From contig KV919135.1 in assembly GCA_002049455.2 (NCBI GenBank), forward strand, positions 1 through 64,000: a stretch of DNA of 64,000 nt. The letters run 5' to 3'. Shown in pieces: positions 1-11,749 of this stretch. The number at the start of each line of letters is the position of its first letter. Positions within the stretch are counted from its first letter, which is position 1. This DNA comes from Porphyra umbilicalis. Its lineage: Eukaryota; Rhodophyta; Bangiophyceae; Bangiales; Bangiaceae. The notes under the pieces were generated by a model. It ran no database searches, had not been told where the DNA came from, and saw nothing but the letters and a program-made list of their open reading frames with translations. Both the position numbers and the translations under genes were made by a program.

Positions 1-3000
1 CGGCGACGACGGGGACGGAGGCGCAGGTGGCAACGGTTGGCGAGAACAGCAGCGATGGGCGGGGGCGGGGGGGCGACGGCAACGACGGACGGTGGTGGCG
101 GCGCGGGCTACGGCCACGGTCGGCTTGGGCAGCGGCGATGGCGGGGCGGGGGGCGACGGCAACGACGGACGGTGGTGGCGCGCGGGCGGCGGCAACGGTC
201 GCGGGGGCGGCGGCGATGGGCGGGGGCAGAGGGGGGAGCGGCGACGAGGTCGGGGTGGCCGCGCGGGCGGCGGCAACGGTCGGCTTGGGCGACGGGCGGC
301 GGCGATGGGCGGGGGGGGGAGGCGGCCGCGACGACGGTCGGCGGTGGCCGCGCGGGCGGCGGCAACGGTTGGCGCGGGGTGGCGGCGATGGGCGGGGGCG
401 GGGGGGCGAGCGCAAGACGGTCGGCGGTGGCGGCGCTGTGGCGGCAACGGCGGCTTGGGCGCGGGGCGGCGGCGATGGGCGGGGGGGGGGGCGGGCCGCG
501 ACGACGGTCGGCGGTGGCGGCGCTGTGGCGGCAACGGTTGGCGGGGGCGGGGGCGGCGGCGTGGGCGGGGGGGGGGAGGCGGGCCGCGACGACGGTCGGC
601 GGCGGGGCGCTGGTGGCGGCAACGGTTGGCGGGGCGGGGGCGGCGGCGATGGGCGGGGGGGGGAGGCGGCCGCGGAGACGGTCGGCGGTGGCGGCGCTTG
701 TGGCGGCAACGGTTGGCGGGGCGCGGGGGGCGGCGATGGGCGGGGGGGGAAGGCGGGCCGCGACACGGTCGGCGGCGGCCGCGCGGGCGGCGGAACGGTT
801 GGCGGGGGTGGCGGCGATGGGCGGGGGCGGGGGGGCGAGCGTAAGGACGGTCGGCGGCGGCGGGCTTGTGGCGGCAACGGTGGCTTGGGCGCGGGGGGGC
901 GGCGATGGGCGGGGGGGGGAAGGCGGGCCGCGACGACGGTCGGCGGTGGTGGCGCTTGTGGCGGCAACGGTTGGCGGGGGGGGCGGCGCGGCGATGGGCG
1001 GGGGGGGGAAGGCGGGCCGCGGCGACGGTCGGCGGTTGGCGGCGCTTGTGGCGGCAACGGTTGGCGGGGGGGGCGGCGGTGATGGGCGGGGGGGGAAGGC
1101 GGGCCGCGGCGACGGTCGGCGGTGGCGGCGTTGTGGCGGCAACGGTTGGCGGGGGCGGGGCGGCGGCGATGGGCGGGGGGGGGAAGGCGGGCCGCGGCGA
1201 CGGTCGGCGGTGGCGGCGCTTGTGGCGGCATGGTTGGCGGGGGCGGGGGCGGCGGCGCTGGCGGGGGGGGGGGAAGGCGGGCCGCGACGACGGTTGGCGG
1301 TGGCGGCGCTTGTGGCGGTAACGGTTGGCGGGGGCGGGGGGCGGCGGCGATGGGCGGGGGGGGAAGGCGGGCCGCGGAGACGGTCGGCGGTGGCGGCGCT
1401 TGTGGCGGCAACGGTTGGCGGCGGCGGGGGCGGCGGCGAGGGCGGGGGGGGGGAAGCGGGCCGCGGCGACGGTCGGCGGTGGCGGCGCTTGTGGCGGCAA
1501 CGGTGTGGGGGGCGGGGGCGGCGGCGATGGGCGGGGGGGGGAAGGCGGGCCGCGGCGACGGTCGGCGTTGGCGGCGCTTGTGGCGGAAACGGTTGGTGGG
1601 GGCGGGGCGGCGGCGATGGGCGGGGGGGGAAGGGGGGCCGCGGCGAACGGTCGGCATTGGCGGCGCTTGTGCGGCAACGGTTGGCGGGGGCGGGGCGGCG
1701 GCGATGGGCGGGGGGTAAGGCGGGCCGCGGCGACGGTCGGCGTTGGCCGCGATTGTGGCGGCACGGTTGGCGGGGCGGGCGGCGGCGATGGGCGGGGGGG
1801 GGGAAGGCGGGCCCGCGGCGACGGTCGGCGGTGGCGGCGCTTGTGGCGGCAATGGTTGGCGGGGGCGGGGGCGGCGGCGATGGGCGGGGGGGGAAGGCGG
1901 GCCGCGACGGACGGTCGGCGGTGGCGGCGCTGTGGCGGTACGTTGGCGGGGCGGGCGGCGTGGCGAGTGGGGCGGGGGCGGGGGGGCGGGGGGGGGGGGG
2001 AAGGCGGGCCGCGGAGAACCGGCGCTTGTGGCGGCAACGGTTGGCGCGGGCGGGGCGGCGGGCGAGGGGCGGGGGGGGGGAAGGCGGGCCGCGGCGACGG
2101 TCGGCGGTGGCGGCGCTTGTGGCGGCAACGGTTGGTGGGGGGGGGGCGGCGGCGATGGGCGGGGGGGGAAGGCGGGGCCGCGGCGACGGTCGGCGTTGGC
2201 GGCGCTTGTGGCGGCAACGGTTGGGGGGGCGGGGCGGCGGCGATGGGGGGGGGGGAAGGCGGGCCGCGGCGACGGTCGGCGGTGGCCGCGCGGGCGGCGC
2301 AACGGTTGCGGGGGTGGCGGCGATGGGCGGGGGCGAGGGGGGCGAGCGTCAAGGACGGTCGGCGGTGGCGGCGCTTTGTGGCGGCAACGGTCTGCTTGGC
2401 GTCGGGGGCGGCGGCGATGGGCGCGGGGGGAAGGCGGGCCGCGACGACGGTCGGCGGTGGCGGCGCTTGTGGCGGCAACGGTTGGCGGGGGCGGGGGCGG
2501 CGGCGATGGGCGGGGGGGGGGAAGGCGGGCCGCGGAGACGGTCGGCCGGTGGCGGCGCTTGTGGCGGCAACGGTTGGCGGGGGCGGGGGTGGCGGCGATG
2601 GGCGGGGGGGGGGAAGGCGGGTCGCGGCGACGGTCGGCGGTGGCGGCGGTGGTGGCGGCAACGGTTGGCGGGGGCGGCGGCGATGGGCGGGGGCGGGGGA
2701 GGCGACGGGCGACGACGGTCGGCCGGTGGCGGCGGTGGTGGCGGCAACGGTTGGCGAGGCGGCGGCGATGGGCGGGGCGGGGGGGCGACGGGCGACGACG
2801 GTCGGCCGGTGGCGGCGGTGGTGGCGGCAACGGTTGGCGGGGGCGGCGGCGATGGGCGGGGGCGGGGGGGAGACGGGCGACGACGGTCGACGGTGGCGGC
2901 GGTGGTGACGGCAACGGGTTGGCGGGGGCGGCGGCGATGGGCGGGGGGCGGGGGGGGCGACGGGCGACGACGGTCGGCGGTGGCGGCGGTGGTGGCGGCA

Positions 3001-3130
3001 ACGGTTGGCGGGGGCGCGGCGATGGGGCGGGGGGGGGGGGGCGACGGGCGACGACTGGTCGGCGGTGGCGGCGGTGGTGCGGCAACGGTTGGTGGGCGGG
3101 GGCGGCGGCGATGGGCGGGGCGGGGGGGGC
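1..3130. repeat. G-rich minisatellite, ~83-90 bp unit
   Basis: A degenerate tandem array on the plus strand. The landmark CAACGGTTGGCG recurs about every 87 bp (for example near 530, 617 and 704) and every 83-86 bp from 2650 to 3000. Each unit also holds GGCGATGGGCGGGG and a G run of 6-12 bases. The array is strongly G-biased on this strand and nearly free of stop codons, so it produces long spurious reading frames. I see no protein signal in it. Confidence 0.85.
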
Positions 3131-4150
3131 GAGCACGGTCGTGTCGGTGGCGGGCGCAGGTTGCGGCAACGGTCGGCGGGGCGGCGTCGACAGCGGCCGG
3201 TGCGGGGGCGGCGGCGATCGGCGGGGGCGGGGGGCGGACGGCGACGACGGGACGGTAGCGTGGGGCCTGCGGCGGCGGTGGCGGTGGCGTGGGTGGCGGC
3301 AACGGTCGGCGGGGGCGGCGGCGATCTGCGGGGGCGGGGGGCGGACGGCGACGACGGGGCGGTGCGTGGGTGGCTGCAGCGGTCGGGTGGCGGTGGCGGG
3401 GTGGCGGCCAGCGGTCGGCGGGGCGGCGGGCGATCGGGCGGGGGCGGGGGGCGGCGGCGACGGACGGGGCGGTAGCGTGGGTGCCTGCGGCGGTCGGTGG
3501 CGGTGGCGGGGTGGCGGCAACGGTCGGCGGGGGCGGCGGCGATCTGCGGGGGCGGGGGGCGGACGGCGTCAACGGACGGTCGGCAGTGGCGGCGCTGCGG
3601 CGGCGGTGGGCGGGGGCGGGGGCGGCGGCGATGGGGGGGGGGGGGGCGGGCGACGACGGTCGGCGGGGGCGGGGCGGCGGTGGCGGGGCGGGGGGGCGGA
3701 CGGGCGGGGGCGGCGGCGGTCGTGGTCGGTGGCGTGGGGCGGGGTTGCGGACGGTCGGCGGGGGCGGCGTCAACAGCGGCCGGTGCGGGGGCGGCGGCGA
3801 TCGGCGGGGGCGGGGGGCGGACGGCGACGACGGGGACGGTAGCGTGGGTGCCTGCGGCGGTCGGTGGTGGTGGCGTGGGTGGCGGCAGCGGTCGGCGGGG
3901 GCGGCGGCGATCGGTGGGGGCGGGGGGGCGGACGGCGACGACGGGGACCGCAGCGTGGGTGGCTGCAGCGGTCGGTGGCGGTGGCGTGGGTGGCGGCAGC
4001 GGTCGGCGGGGGCGGTGGCGATCGGTGGGGGCGGGGGGCGGACGGCGACGACGGGGACCGTAGCGTGGGTGGCTGCAGCGGTCGGTGGCGGTGGCGTGGG
4101 TGGCGGCAACGGTCGGCGGGGGCGGCGGCGACGTGGGGGCGGCGGCGGGG
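3130..4150. repeat. G-rich minisatellite, ~110 bp unit
   Basis: A second array adjoining the first. The landmark GTCGGTGGCGGTGGCG starts at 3971 and 4081, with a variant at 3860, giving a 110-111 bp period. Units carry GGACGGCGACGACGGGGAC and TAGCGTGGGTGG. The last units (3860-4130) are the best conserved. It lies inside element A. Confidence 0.8.
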
Positions 4151-4720
4151 GTGCCGGTGTGCGCGGGTGGCGTGGTGGGGGGGCAGTACGCGCGCGCGCG
4201 GGATGCGGTGGTGGGTGGTAGAGAGGGCGGTATTTCTGGCCGCCCAGGCGTCTGTGTTGTGTGGGCTGTGGGTTGCTGTGGGGGTGTGGCGGTTGTCAGG
4301 GGTGCCCTGGGGTGCTGTCAAGGGTGGAGGGTTCTGCTCAGTTCACTACGTGGCCGCAGGTGCGGCCATTTGGCGACCGGGCGCGGGACTGTGGCCCGGC
4401 CCCGCCTCGTGTGCCCGCACGAGCGCTCCGATCCAGTTGTTTTACCAGTGTCGGTGCGATCGCGCCGCGTGTCCGACAGGCCCGCAAGCGCGTTCGGCCA
4501 CACGCCACCGCACGAGAGATACGTGACACACTTCAACGATCCGGGCTCTGGGGTCGAGATGGCATGCGGCCGTCCAGTTCCGAGAGGTACAATATTCCAT
4601 CCGTGGGTGGCTGTCGAAACAAAAATATGATAAATTGGGCAATCTGAGGACAATATGAACTGCCACTTGTCACTCATTTAACCCCGTGAAACCGCGATGG
4701 ACCAATCAGAGCACAGAACC

Positions 4721-4789
4721 CGTTGGCCCCAGGGCCAACGAGTTGCCAACGGAGGCTCCGTTGGCAACTCGTTGGCCCTGGGGCCAACG
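4721..4789. repeat. Perfect 69-bp palindrome in element A
   Basis: Two 34-bp arms (4721-4754 and 4756-4789) are exact reverse complements around a single G at 4755. The arms are built from the words GTTGGCCC, GGGCCAAC and GTTGCCAAC. The same structure occurs in element B at 11285-11353 with one arm mismatch. It could extrude as a cruciform or fold as a hairpin if transcribed. Confidence 0.9.
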
Positions 4790-4970
4790 GCTCCGACCCC
4801 GAATCGGGCGCAAGTACATTCGCGTTTTAACTCGCTTGACCTCCGTTGGCAACGCCGCGTGCACGTTCGACATTGTTACCCGCCCCGAGAACTGGCCAAC
4901 GGCGAATTTGAGACACGTTTCTGCAACGTGTGCCCAATATGGCGTTGGCCCGACATTGTTGGGAATGCTC

Positions 4971-7900
4971 TAATGCACCGAGCGCTCCCCCGCCCGCCCC
5001 TACCGCGGCCCCGGCCCCGCCAACCCGTGCCGCATCTGCCAAGGCACCGACCACTTCGCGCGCACGTGCCCCACCACCCGCTCCCGCCCGCCGCCCGGCC
5101 CCCCGCCCCGCCACGCTCCCTCCTCCGCCCACCTAATTACCCCCACGACCACCGCCGACATCCTCCCGCCCGCCGACGCCGCCCCCGGCCCGCCCACTCC
5201 GGCCCCCGCCCCCACCACGGACAACATCAACTACGACGCCGTCAGGCACCTGCCCCGCCTCACCGTCTAGACCATCTACTCCGCGCCCGAGGCCGGCATC
5301 ACGACCGCCATCGCCGACATCGGCACCCCTGGCGACATCGTCGGCGACACCTGGCTGCGCCGCCACCCCCAGTTGACCACCTCCACCCTCCTGCCCGCCA
5401 CTACCAGCTTCGCCATGCGCCACGACGTTCCCTCCTCCATCGGTCGGGTCGGCCTCCGCATCACAACCGCCGACTCGTCCGGCGCCCCCCTGACCTTCGA
5501 CCTGCCCGACGTGCACATCCTCCGCCACACCACCGTGCCCCTCCTCCTCGGCTTCGCTTCCCACAAACGCCTCCGCCTCGTCGTGGACGCCGCTGCCAAC
5601 ACCGTCTTCTTCGGCCCCACCCGCCGCCCCGTCCTCTGCCCCATCATCCGCGGCCACATGACCCTGCCCCCCCCCGCCCCGCCCGCCGCTTGCCTTCTTC
5701 GCTGTACTACACATGCACCGAGCTCTGCCTGTCCCACCGCCAATTCGGCAAGGCCAGCGTCGACGCTCTTCTCCGCGCCTTCCCGCCCTCCACCTTCTCC
5801 TCCACCGACGTCGCCACCCTCCACGACATTGCCCGCTCCTGCCTCCCCTGCCAGCAGTTCTCTCACTTGCCCCGCCGCCCCCGCTACGCCCTCCCCCCCG
5901 GGCCCGTCACCTTTAACCGCATCATCGCCATGGACACTTTCCAACTCCGCCCCGACCTCCCCAAGGTGCTCGACATCACCTGCTTGCAAACGGACTTTGG
6001 CCTGGGCCGCTTCACCCCCTCCATGCGGGGTCCCGACATCCTCGCTATCCTCTACCTGACCTGGCTGACCACCTGGGGCTGCCCCGAGACCTGCCTGACC
6101 GACCGCGGCTCCGAGGTGGAGAACGACGCCTTCATCAACGCCCTCCAGTCCATGGGCATCCATTGGCGCGCCGCCCCCACCAAGACGCCCTGGGGCATCG
6201 GCCGCAACGAACGCCACCACGGACCCATCCGAGACGCCTTCCTGCGCATCCTCGCCGAGACCCCCGCGCTCGCCGCCGACCTCGCCCTCGCCATGGCCTA
6301 CAAGGCCCGCAACGACGCGTCCCGCGCCCAAGACGCCTCCCCGACCACTGCCGTCACGGGCGACCAGCCCCGCCTCATCATTGGCCCCAACCACCACGCC
6401 GACCCCTCCATTTCCGCCCGCGCCCGCGCCATGCACGCCGCCCGCAATACCATGGAGAAGTACACTGCCGCCAACCGCCCCCGCGGCGCACTCTCCCACC
6501 CCGGCACCACCATACCTTTCGTCGAGGTCGGCCAGGAGGTCTGGTTCCACTGTTACCGCCACGGCTGGCTCCGCGGCGCCGTCCACTCCCTGGACGGCAA
6601 GACCGTCTACGTCCGCCGCAACGGCCAGCTGTTCTCTTCCCACGAATCCCGTACGAAACCGTACATCTCGCGCAGCCCTCCCACCGCCCCCGCCGCCCCC
6701 TCGCGCCCCGCCGCCTCGACCTCCGCTCCTGCGCCTCCCGCGCCGGCCCCAATCCGCACTCACTCGCCCGCCCCGGCCCCCCCCGCTTCGCCCCCTCCCC
6801 GCGCCTTCGTGTTCCTCTCCCGCCCCGCCAACCCCGACTCCCCCTCGCACCCCCGCTGGGACGCTGCCAAGGCCACCGAGATCGCCGTCTATGCCAAGAT
6901 CGACTGCAAGACGCCCTTGCCGTCGCACGTCGTCCCTCGCCACAGGAAGATCTTCCACTACCTCTGGCGCGTGACCGACAAAGCCAACCGCGGAAGAGGC
7001 AAACCCGCCGAGCGCGCCCGCTTCTGCATCGCCGGCAACCAAGACTGGCACAAACACTTCACCGTCGCGACCAGCCCCGTCTCCCCCCAACGCGCCATCT
7101 GCGCCGTCGTCGCCGCCTCCGTCGTCCTCGGCTTCTCCGTCCACATCGAAGCCTTCCTGCTCGCCTACCTCCAGTCCAACGTCTTCCCCGAGCCCGTCTA
7201 CGTCTGGGCTCCGCCCGAGGCCGGCCACCCCGACGGCACGGTGGGCCTTCCACCGCGCCATGTACGGCAAGAACGACGCCGGCCGCCACTCCCACTTCAA
7301 TACCCAAGCCCGCTTCCTCACCATCGCCGGCATCACCTTCAGCACGGCGTTCGACAATATCTACCTCTACTCTCTCCAGGGTATCATCGCCACCTACTTC
7401 GACGACACCCTCAACGCCGGAACGCCCGCCTTCCTCCGCTCCCTCGCCTCTGTCCTCGCCTCCTACGACACCCACAAGCCCGACCACGACAACATCCAGT
7501 TTGCGGGCATCACCGCCCGCTCCGACGCCACCGGCATCCACTGCAACGCCGACGCCTACTTACGCACCCTCGCCCCCGTGCCGCTCCTCCCCCCTCTCTC
7601 GTCCCCCTCCCCTCCCGCAAACCCTTGAACTCCCTCGCCGCCAAACTACTCTGGGTCGGCCGCGTCGCCCGCCCGGACATCCTCACGAACGCCACCAACC
7701 TCGCCCACATCTCTCGCCCCACCGGTGCCGACGCCCGCCGCGCCAACGACACCCTCGACCGGACCTTCTCCCGCCCCATCACCCTCCACTACCACCGGCT
7801 CGACCCCGCCACCCTGCGCATCGACGTGTACGCCGACTACTCTGGCTCCTCCTCCTCGCCCTTGGGCCGCCGCCAACTTGGTTACCTGGTCACGATGACG

Positions 7901-8305
7901 GACCAGTCTGACAGCTTCTCCGCGCTCCACTGGGCGTCGCACAAGCCCCACCGCGTCCTGCTCTTGCAAGAGGTGCTCTCCCAGCGCGTCCCGCTCCACG
8001 CATACACCGACTCTTCGGCCGCCTACGACATGACCACCTTCTTCCGCGACCCCACGGACATGACGAGAAAGAAAGATCTATTTATGCTGCGCCGCGTCCT
8101 CCTCGCCGGCACCATCGTCGCCCTCCACCTTGCCCACGGGGCCCACAACCCCGCCGACGCCCTCTCCAAGTCCACGTACGCCCGCCCGCCCCCTAACGAC
8201 GCGTTCGACCGCGCCCTGGCCTCCGGCACGATGCGCGCCCCAACCCGCTCCTCCACGGCCTCTATCGAGTACCGGAACACGCCCCGCCCGCCCGCCCATG
8301 GTTGA
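4971..8305 (+). pseudogene. Ty1/copia retrotransposon gag-pol remnant
   Basis: Domains appear in copia order: a CCHC knuckle (CRICQGTDHFARTC, 5028-5069); a protease-like stretch around 5290-5640 with DIG where DTG or DSG is expected; an integrase zinc finger after 5700; an integrase core with D (5933), D (6101) and E (6209) in place; reverse transcriptase from about 6850 with a YFDD box at 7395-7406; and RNase H from about 7640 to the TGA at 8303. The frame is broken: TAG at 5268, a shift near the C run at 5665-5674, and further shifts near 7235 and 7620. The gag N-terminus and 5' LTR are absent because the sequence starts at the end of element A. No clear 3' LTR was found. The order integrase before RT identifies copia rather than gypsy. 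Confidence 0.9.
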
Positions 8306-9339
8306 GCCCGCCGTCCGCCGCAACCCCCTAGCCCGCGCTGCAGCCGGGGCTGACCGCCCCTGCCCGCCTCGCCAACCGCCAACGCCGGGGGAGTTTGCCG
8401 CCGCCCATGTCTCGCCTGCCACCTTTCTTGCCGCCCGACTTTTCCACCGCCCCCTGCCCGCTACTCGGTTTTTTCCTCACCCGTGCCCGCCCTCGGCACC
8501 ACGACATTGACTTGGCCGCGGTGACGCTCGCCTCGGCTCGGCCGCGACCGGGGAGTGTGGAACGACTGGCCCACATTCCCATCCCGTACTTCCTCGCCTG
8601 CCTAATTCGCTTGATCATTTCCCGTCTTGCTTAATCATTTCTCGCATGATCTCGTCTGACTTGCATGCCCCCATTATAAACCGCCGCCAGCCCCCGGACC
8701 ACCACCGGTGCGGCGGTCAGCTTTATTCGAACTACCACACTGAAGGGTGTGATCAAGGGGGGGGGGGGCGCCTAGAGGCTCCTTCGCATGAGTGGGCGCG
8801 CGGCCGCAATGCGGTGGCGCAGCGGAGAACTTTGGCGGGGTGGCCCCCACTTGACGCGCTGCTCGTGCCCCCGACCTGCAGTCAGAATTGATCGGGAGGG
8901 GGTTCCGCGCAGCGCAAAATTGTGTGGTGGGTATGTGACTGTCCGCGCGCAGCCGCACCCGCAAGAATGAGCCCTGCACGGGGTTTTTCAGGCAGCGCCG
9001 CGCACCACAAAGTTTCGGGCACGCGGCCGCCACCGAATATGGCAACACGATCTCGGGACCTGCCAAACGCGCTTTTTGTGGGAGGGGGGGCGTGGAGCGG
9101 CAGATCGTCACAGTGTGCCCGCCACTAGCGGCGCGTCGATCGCACCGTCGTCGTCGGGGGGAGCGCGAATGTGGCACAGTCGTCGTCGGCGACGTCTATC
9201 CTGTTTCCCCGAACTGCCCGTAGCTTTCGCCGGCGCCGCGGGCGTGAGCGGGCGTGAGCGGCCGTGTTGACGGCCGCCTTCGCGGCCGCTTCTGAGGCCG
9301 CTCTAGCCCTCCTGTCGTCTATTTCACTCGTGAGTGGAG
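8306..9339. other. Non-coding stretch after copia pol
   Basis: No convincing gene. It contains a purine tract followed by a G run at 8756-8768 that could be the copia polypurine tract, a TATAAA at about 8675, and several GCGGCCGC words near 9280. I could not define LTR borders. Confidence 0.4.
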
Positions 9340-10110
9340 ATGGACGCGTCACTTGGCGGTGGGTCTGGGTCGTCGAGCGATGACGGCCGCGGGCAGTCGG
9401 AGGGTTCCGCGGAAAAGCTGCTTGCGGTCGTCATTGGAGAGCGATCTCTATTCCTGATGCGCCATCATCACAGGAATGCGGCGCAGCGAGCGTACAGAGG
9501 GCTTCTTGTCGGGTCTGTGGCCGGGCGGCGTGCGAACCGGCCACGTGAATTCGATCCGGGTATGCGCGGCATCATGCGGGATTATATTTGTGCGGATAGA
9601 CAGCCGCCTGCGTACGGAGAAGAGCCCTTTGAGCGTCGCTTCCGTGTGCCACGGTCTCTTTTTAGGCGCGTATACGAGGCCATCCGCGACGGGCCGTTTG
9701 GGCGGTAAAGAATCAATGCGACGGGGCGGCCACGAGCTCATATTTTGCAGAAGCTAGTGGCAGCCTTCTGTGTCGTCGCGTACGGGGGGTCGTATAATCG
9801 CGCGGATGAGTATGCTCGGCTGTCCAGTTGTACAACTGACATGGAGACCAAGAAGCTGATTGAATTTATCGTTGAGGAGTGGGAACCTGTGTACCGACGG
9901 CCTCCTATCGAGGAGGAAATCTCTCCGCGACGACCTGGCCGCCCATATTTCCGCTTACCGCATGTCACTGCCGGAGCCGTATGTGTAGTCTTCAACGGTT
10001 ATATTCTTTTGCCGTCATGGCTTTTTTTTCCCCACATATTTGCGCGTCGGCCGCGGCTGCCGCGTCGACTTAGGATAGTTGAGACCCATGGGTGGTCTCC
10101 AGTTCTCTGA
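9340..10110 (+). pseudogene. PIF/Harbinger-type transposase N-terminal half, one in-frame stop
   Basis: The ATG at 9340 follows a Ser/Gly/Asp-rich leader. The segment RDYICADRQPPAYGEEPFER then FRVPRSLFRRVYEAI matches the conserved N-terminal block of plant/algal Harbinger-like transposases (Plant_tran, PF04827 type). A TAA at 9706-9708 interrupts it. The same frame then continues with the family block ILQKLVAAFCVVAYGGSYN and the helix ending at YRRPPIEEEI. Homology fades near 9925 and the frame stops at 10110, before the first catalytic Asp would be expected. So this is a nonsense-mutated, C-terminally truncated copy. No terminal repeats were identified around it. Confidence 0.75.
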
Positions 10111-10576
10111 GAAGACAGGCGAGGCCACTGCTCTGTCTGGTGTGGGTGGATGTCCACGAGCGTCGTATAGTATCATGCTGCAATATAACTGGTGTATAAG
10201 TGAAGGGATCATGCCGTGCTTGCTTCTCAGACAGAGTCGTTAAGTCGGACAGAGTCGGAGAGTAGGAAAAAAGAAGACCGGCGAAGGGGAAAAAGAACCG
10301 TGTATCATTGTGGTACTGTAGCCGAACACTCTTAACGCGCAGAGAGGACTCCGTCACGAAAATCAAAAGAGTCACAACTCAAAGTAAGTCACCATCCGTG
10401 ACATCGCTGCCACTGGTGCCACAAGAAGCGTCCCACTCGTCGTCGCCTGACGCGCCAGCGGCCGAATTCTGCTGCCGCGGCGTCATGAAGAGACTTGGAC
10501 CCGGAACGGAGTCCCCGCCCGCCCTGAATGGGCCTGCTTAGTCTGCAGCGAATTCAAGCTGCGCGCCTTCCTCCGC

Positions 10577-11077
10577 TTGGCAGAGTCAACACCAGCCGAA
10601 GCCACAGCGCGGCGGGTAACGGCCGCGCTGGCGACCGCACGTGGTGATGCGCCGGCACACGGCTACTCATGGACACCGCCACTAGGAGAAGGTGCAAACG
10701 GAAGCAATATGGCCGCACTCGCGGCCGCGCCGGACGCCGAGGACTCGACCGTATGGCGCATGGTGGACGCCAACGCGGCCGCTTCGCGGCCGTTCACAGC
10801 CGTGGCGCCGGGCACGGAGGGCTTTCCGCCAGACCCAGGAGACATGGCCACACCGCCACATGCAGAAGCCGCAGATGCAGGCGATGTGGCCGTACCTGGA
10901 GCCCCACCTGCGGCCGCAGCCGCCGTCGCCTCAAAGGCCGCAGTAGCGGCCGCAGAGGTGCCCAACTCAGACGGCGCCGTCCTTGTCGAGAGGGACGCGA
11001 GGCGTGACTACGCTGCTTTAGCCTTGCGCAGTCTTGCACTGGACAGCAGCAGAGTGTGTCCGGCGAGATTCATATGA
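10577..11077 (+). CDS. Hypothetical Ala-rich ORF (doubtful)
   Basis: An open frame of about 166 residues, rich in Ala, Asp and Pro, with no recognised domain. It lies just before the left end of element B and is dense in GCGGCCGC words. The first codon of the open frame may not be a true ATG; a later in-frame Met is available (GSNMAALAAAPDAEDSTVWR). It could equally be a chance frame in GC-rich DNA. I do not recognise a family. Confidence 0.2.
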   Translation: MAESTPAEATARRVTAALATARGDAPAHGYSWTPPLGEGANGSNMAALAAAPDAEDSTVWRMVDANAAASRPFTAVAPGTEGFPPDPGDMATPPHAEAADAGDVAVPGAPPAAAAAVASKAAVAAAEVPNSDGAVLVERDARRDYAALALRSLALDSSRVCPARFI

Positions 11078-11284
11078 ACAGCGCGTCTGACCAATGAGCA
11101 TGAGAGCATTCCCACCAATGTCGGGCCAACGCCATATTGGGCACACGTTGCAGAAACGTGTCTCAAATTCGCCGTTGGCCCGTTCTCGGGGCGGGTATCA
11201 ATGTCGAACGTGCACCCGGCGGTGCCAACCGAGGTCAACCGAGTTAAAACGCAAATGTACTTGCGTCCGATTCGGGGTCCGAGC

Positions 11285-11353
11285 CGTTGGCCCCGGGGCC
11301 AACGAGTTGCCAACGGAGCCTCCGTTGGCAACTCGTTGGCCCTGGGGCCAACG
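11285..11353. repeat. 69-bp near-perfect palindrome in element B
   Basis: Arms 11285-11318 and 11320-11353 pair around position 11319 with one mismatch. It is the counterpart of the perfect palindrome at 4721-4789 in element A. Confidence 0.9.
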
Positions 11354-11749
11354 AGTCCTGTGCTCTGATTGGTCCATCGCAGTTTCACGGGGTTAAATGC
11401 GTGACATGTGGCACTTCATATTGGCCTCAGATTGTCCGATTTATCATACTTTTGTTTCGACAGCTACCCACGGATGGAATCTGGTACCTCTCGGAACTGG
11501 ACGGCTGCGTGTCAGCTCGGCCCGATGGTCCCGATCATTGGAGCGTGTCACGTATCAATCATGCGGTGGCGAGTGGCCGAACGTTGTTTCGGGCCCATCA
11601 GACACGCGGCGCGTTGACACTGACACTGGGAAAACAAGAGGATCGGCGCTAATGAGGGGGCACACGAGGCGGGGCTGCACCGAGCGGCCCCGCGTCAGGC
11701 GCTCCTCTGGCTGCGGCGCGGCCGCTCAGGCCGCCACGCGTGCCCGCGT

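Larger units (their letters stand above)
1..4970 (-). mobile_element. Element A: minisatellite-carrying inverted-repeat transposon, partial
   Basis: This is the second copy of the element seen complete at 11104-15953, in opposite orientation and cut by the window start. Its end at 4970 carries the terminal motif GAGCATTCCC (read on the minus strand). The next ~580 bp (about 4390-4970) match the start of element B in inverted orientation, over 90% by eye in the outer 200 bp. Further in lies a GC-rich minisatellite (1-4150). The flank at 4971-4973 is TAA. A TNA target would suit the PIF/Harbinger superfamily, whose usual 3-bp target is TWA. No transposase is visible inside, so it appears non-autonomous. 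Its other end and matching TAA should lie left of the window. Confidence 0.75.

Noticed and set aside
37-4109. Very long open frames on both strands (for example 1073 codons plus, 586 codons minus)
   Set aside because: They lie wholly in G-rich minisatellite that lacks A/T and therefore stops. The products are Gly/Arg/Ala or Pro/Arg repeats following the DNA period.
4697-4970. Frame joining element A to the copia ORF as one protein
   Set aside because: The first 90 codons fall in the transposon terminal block and are in frame by chance. The real gag frame at the knuckle (5028) is a different one.
8674-9177. Minus-strand 167-codon frame
   Set aside because: Arg/Pro/Cys mixture without a motif, crossing a G run and a probable transposon 3' region.
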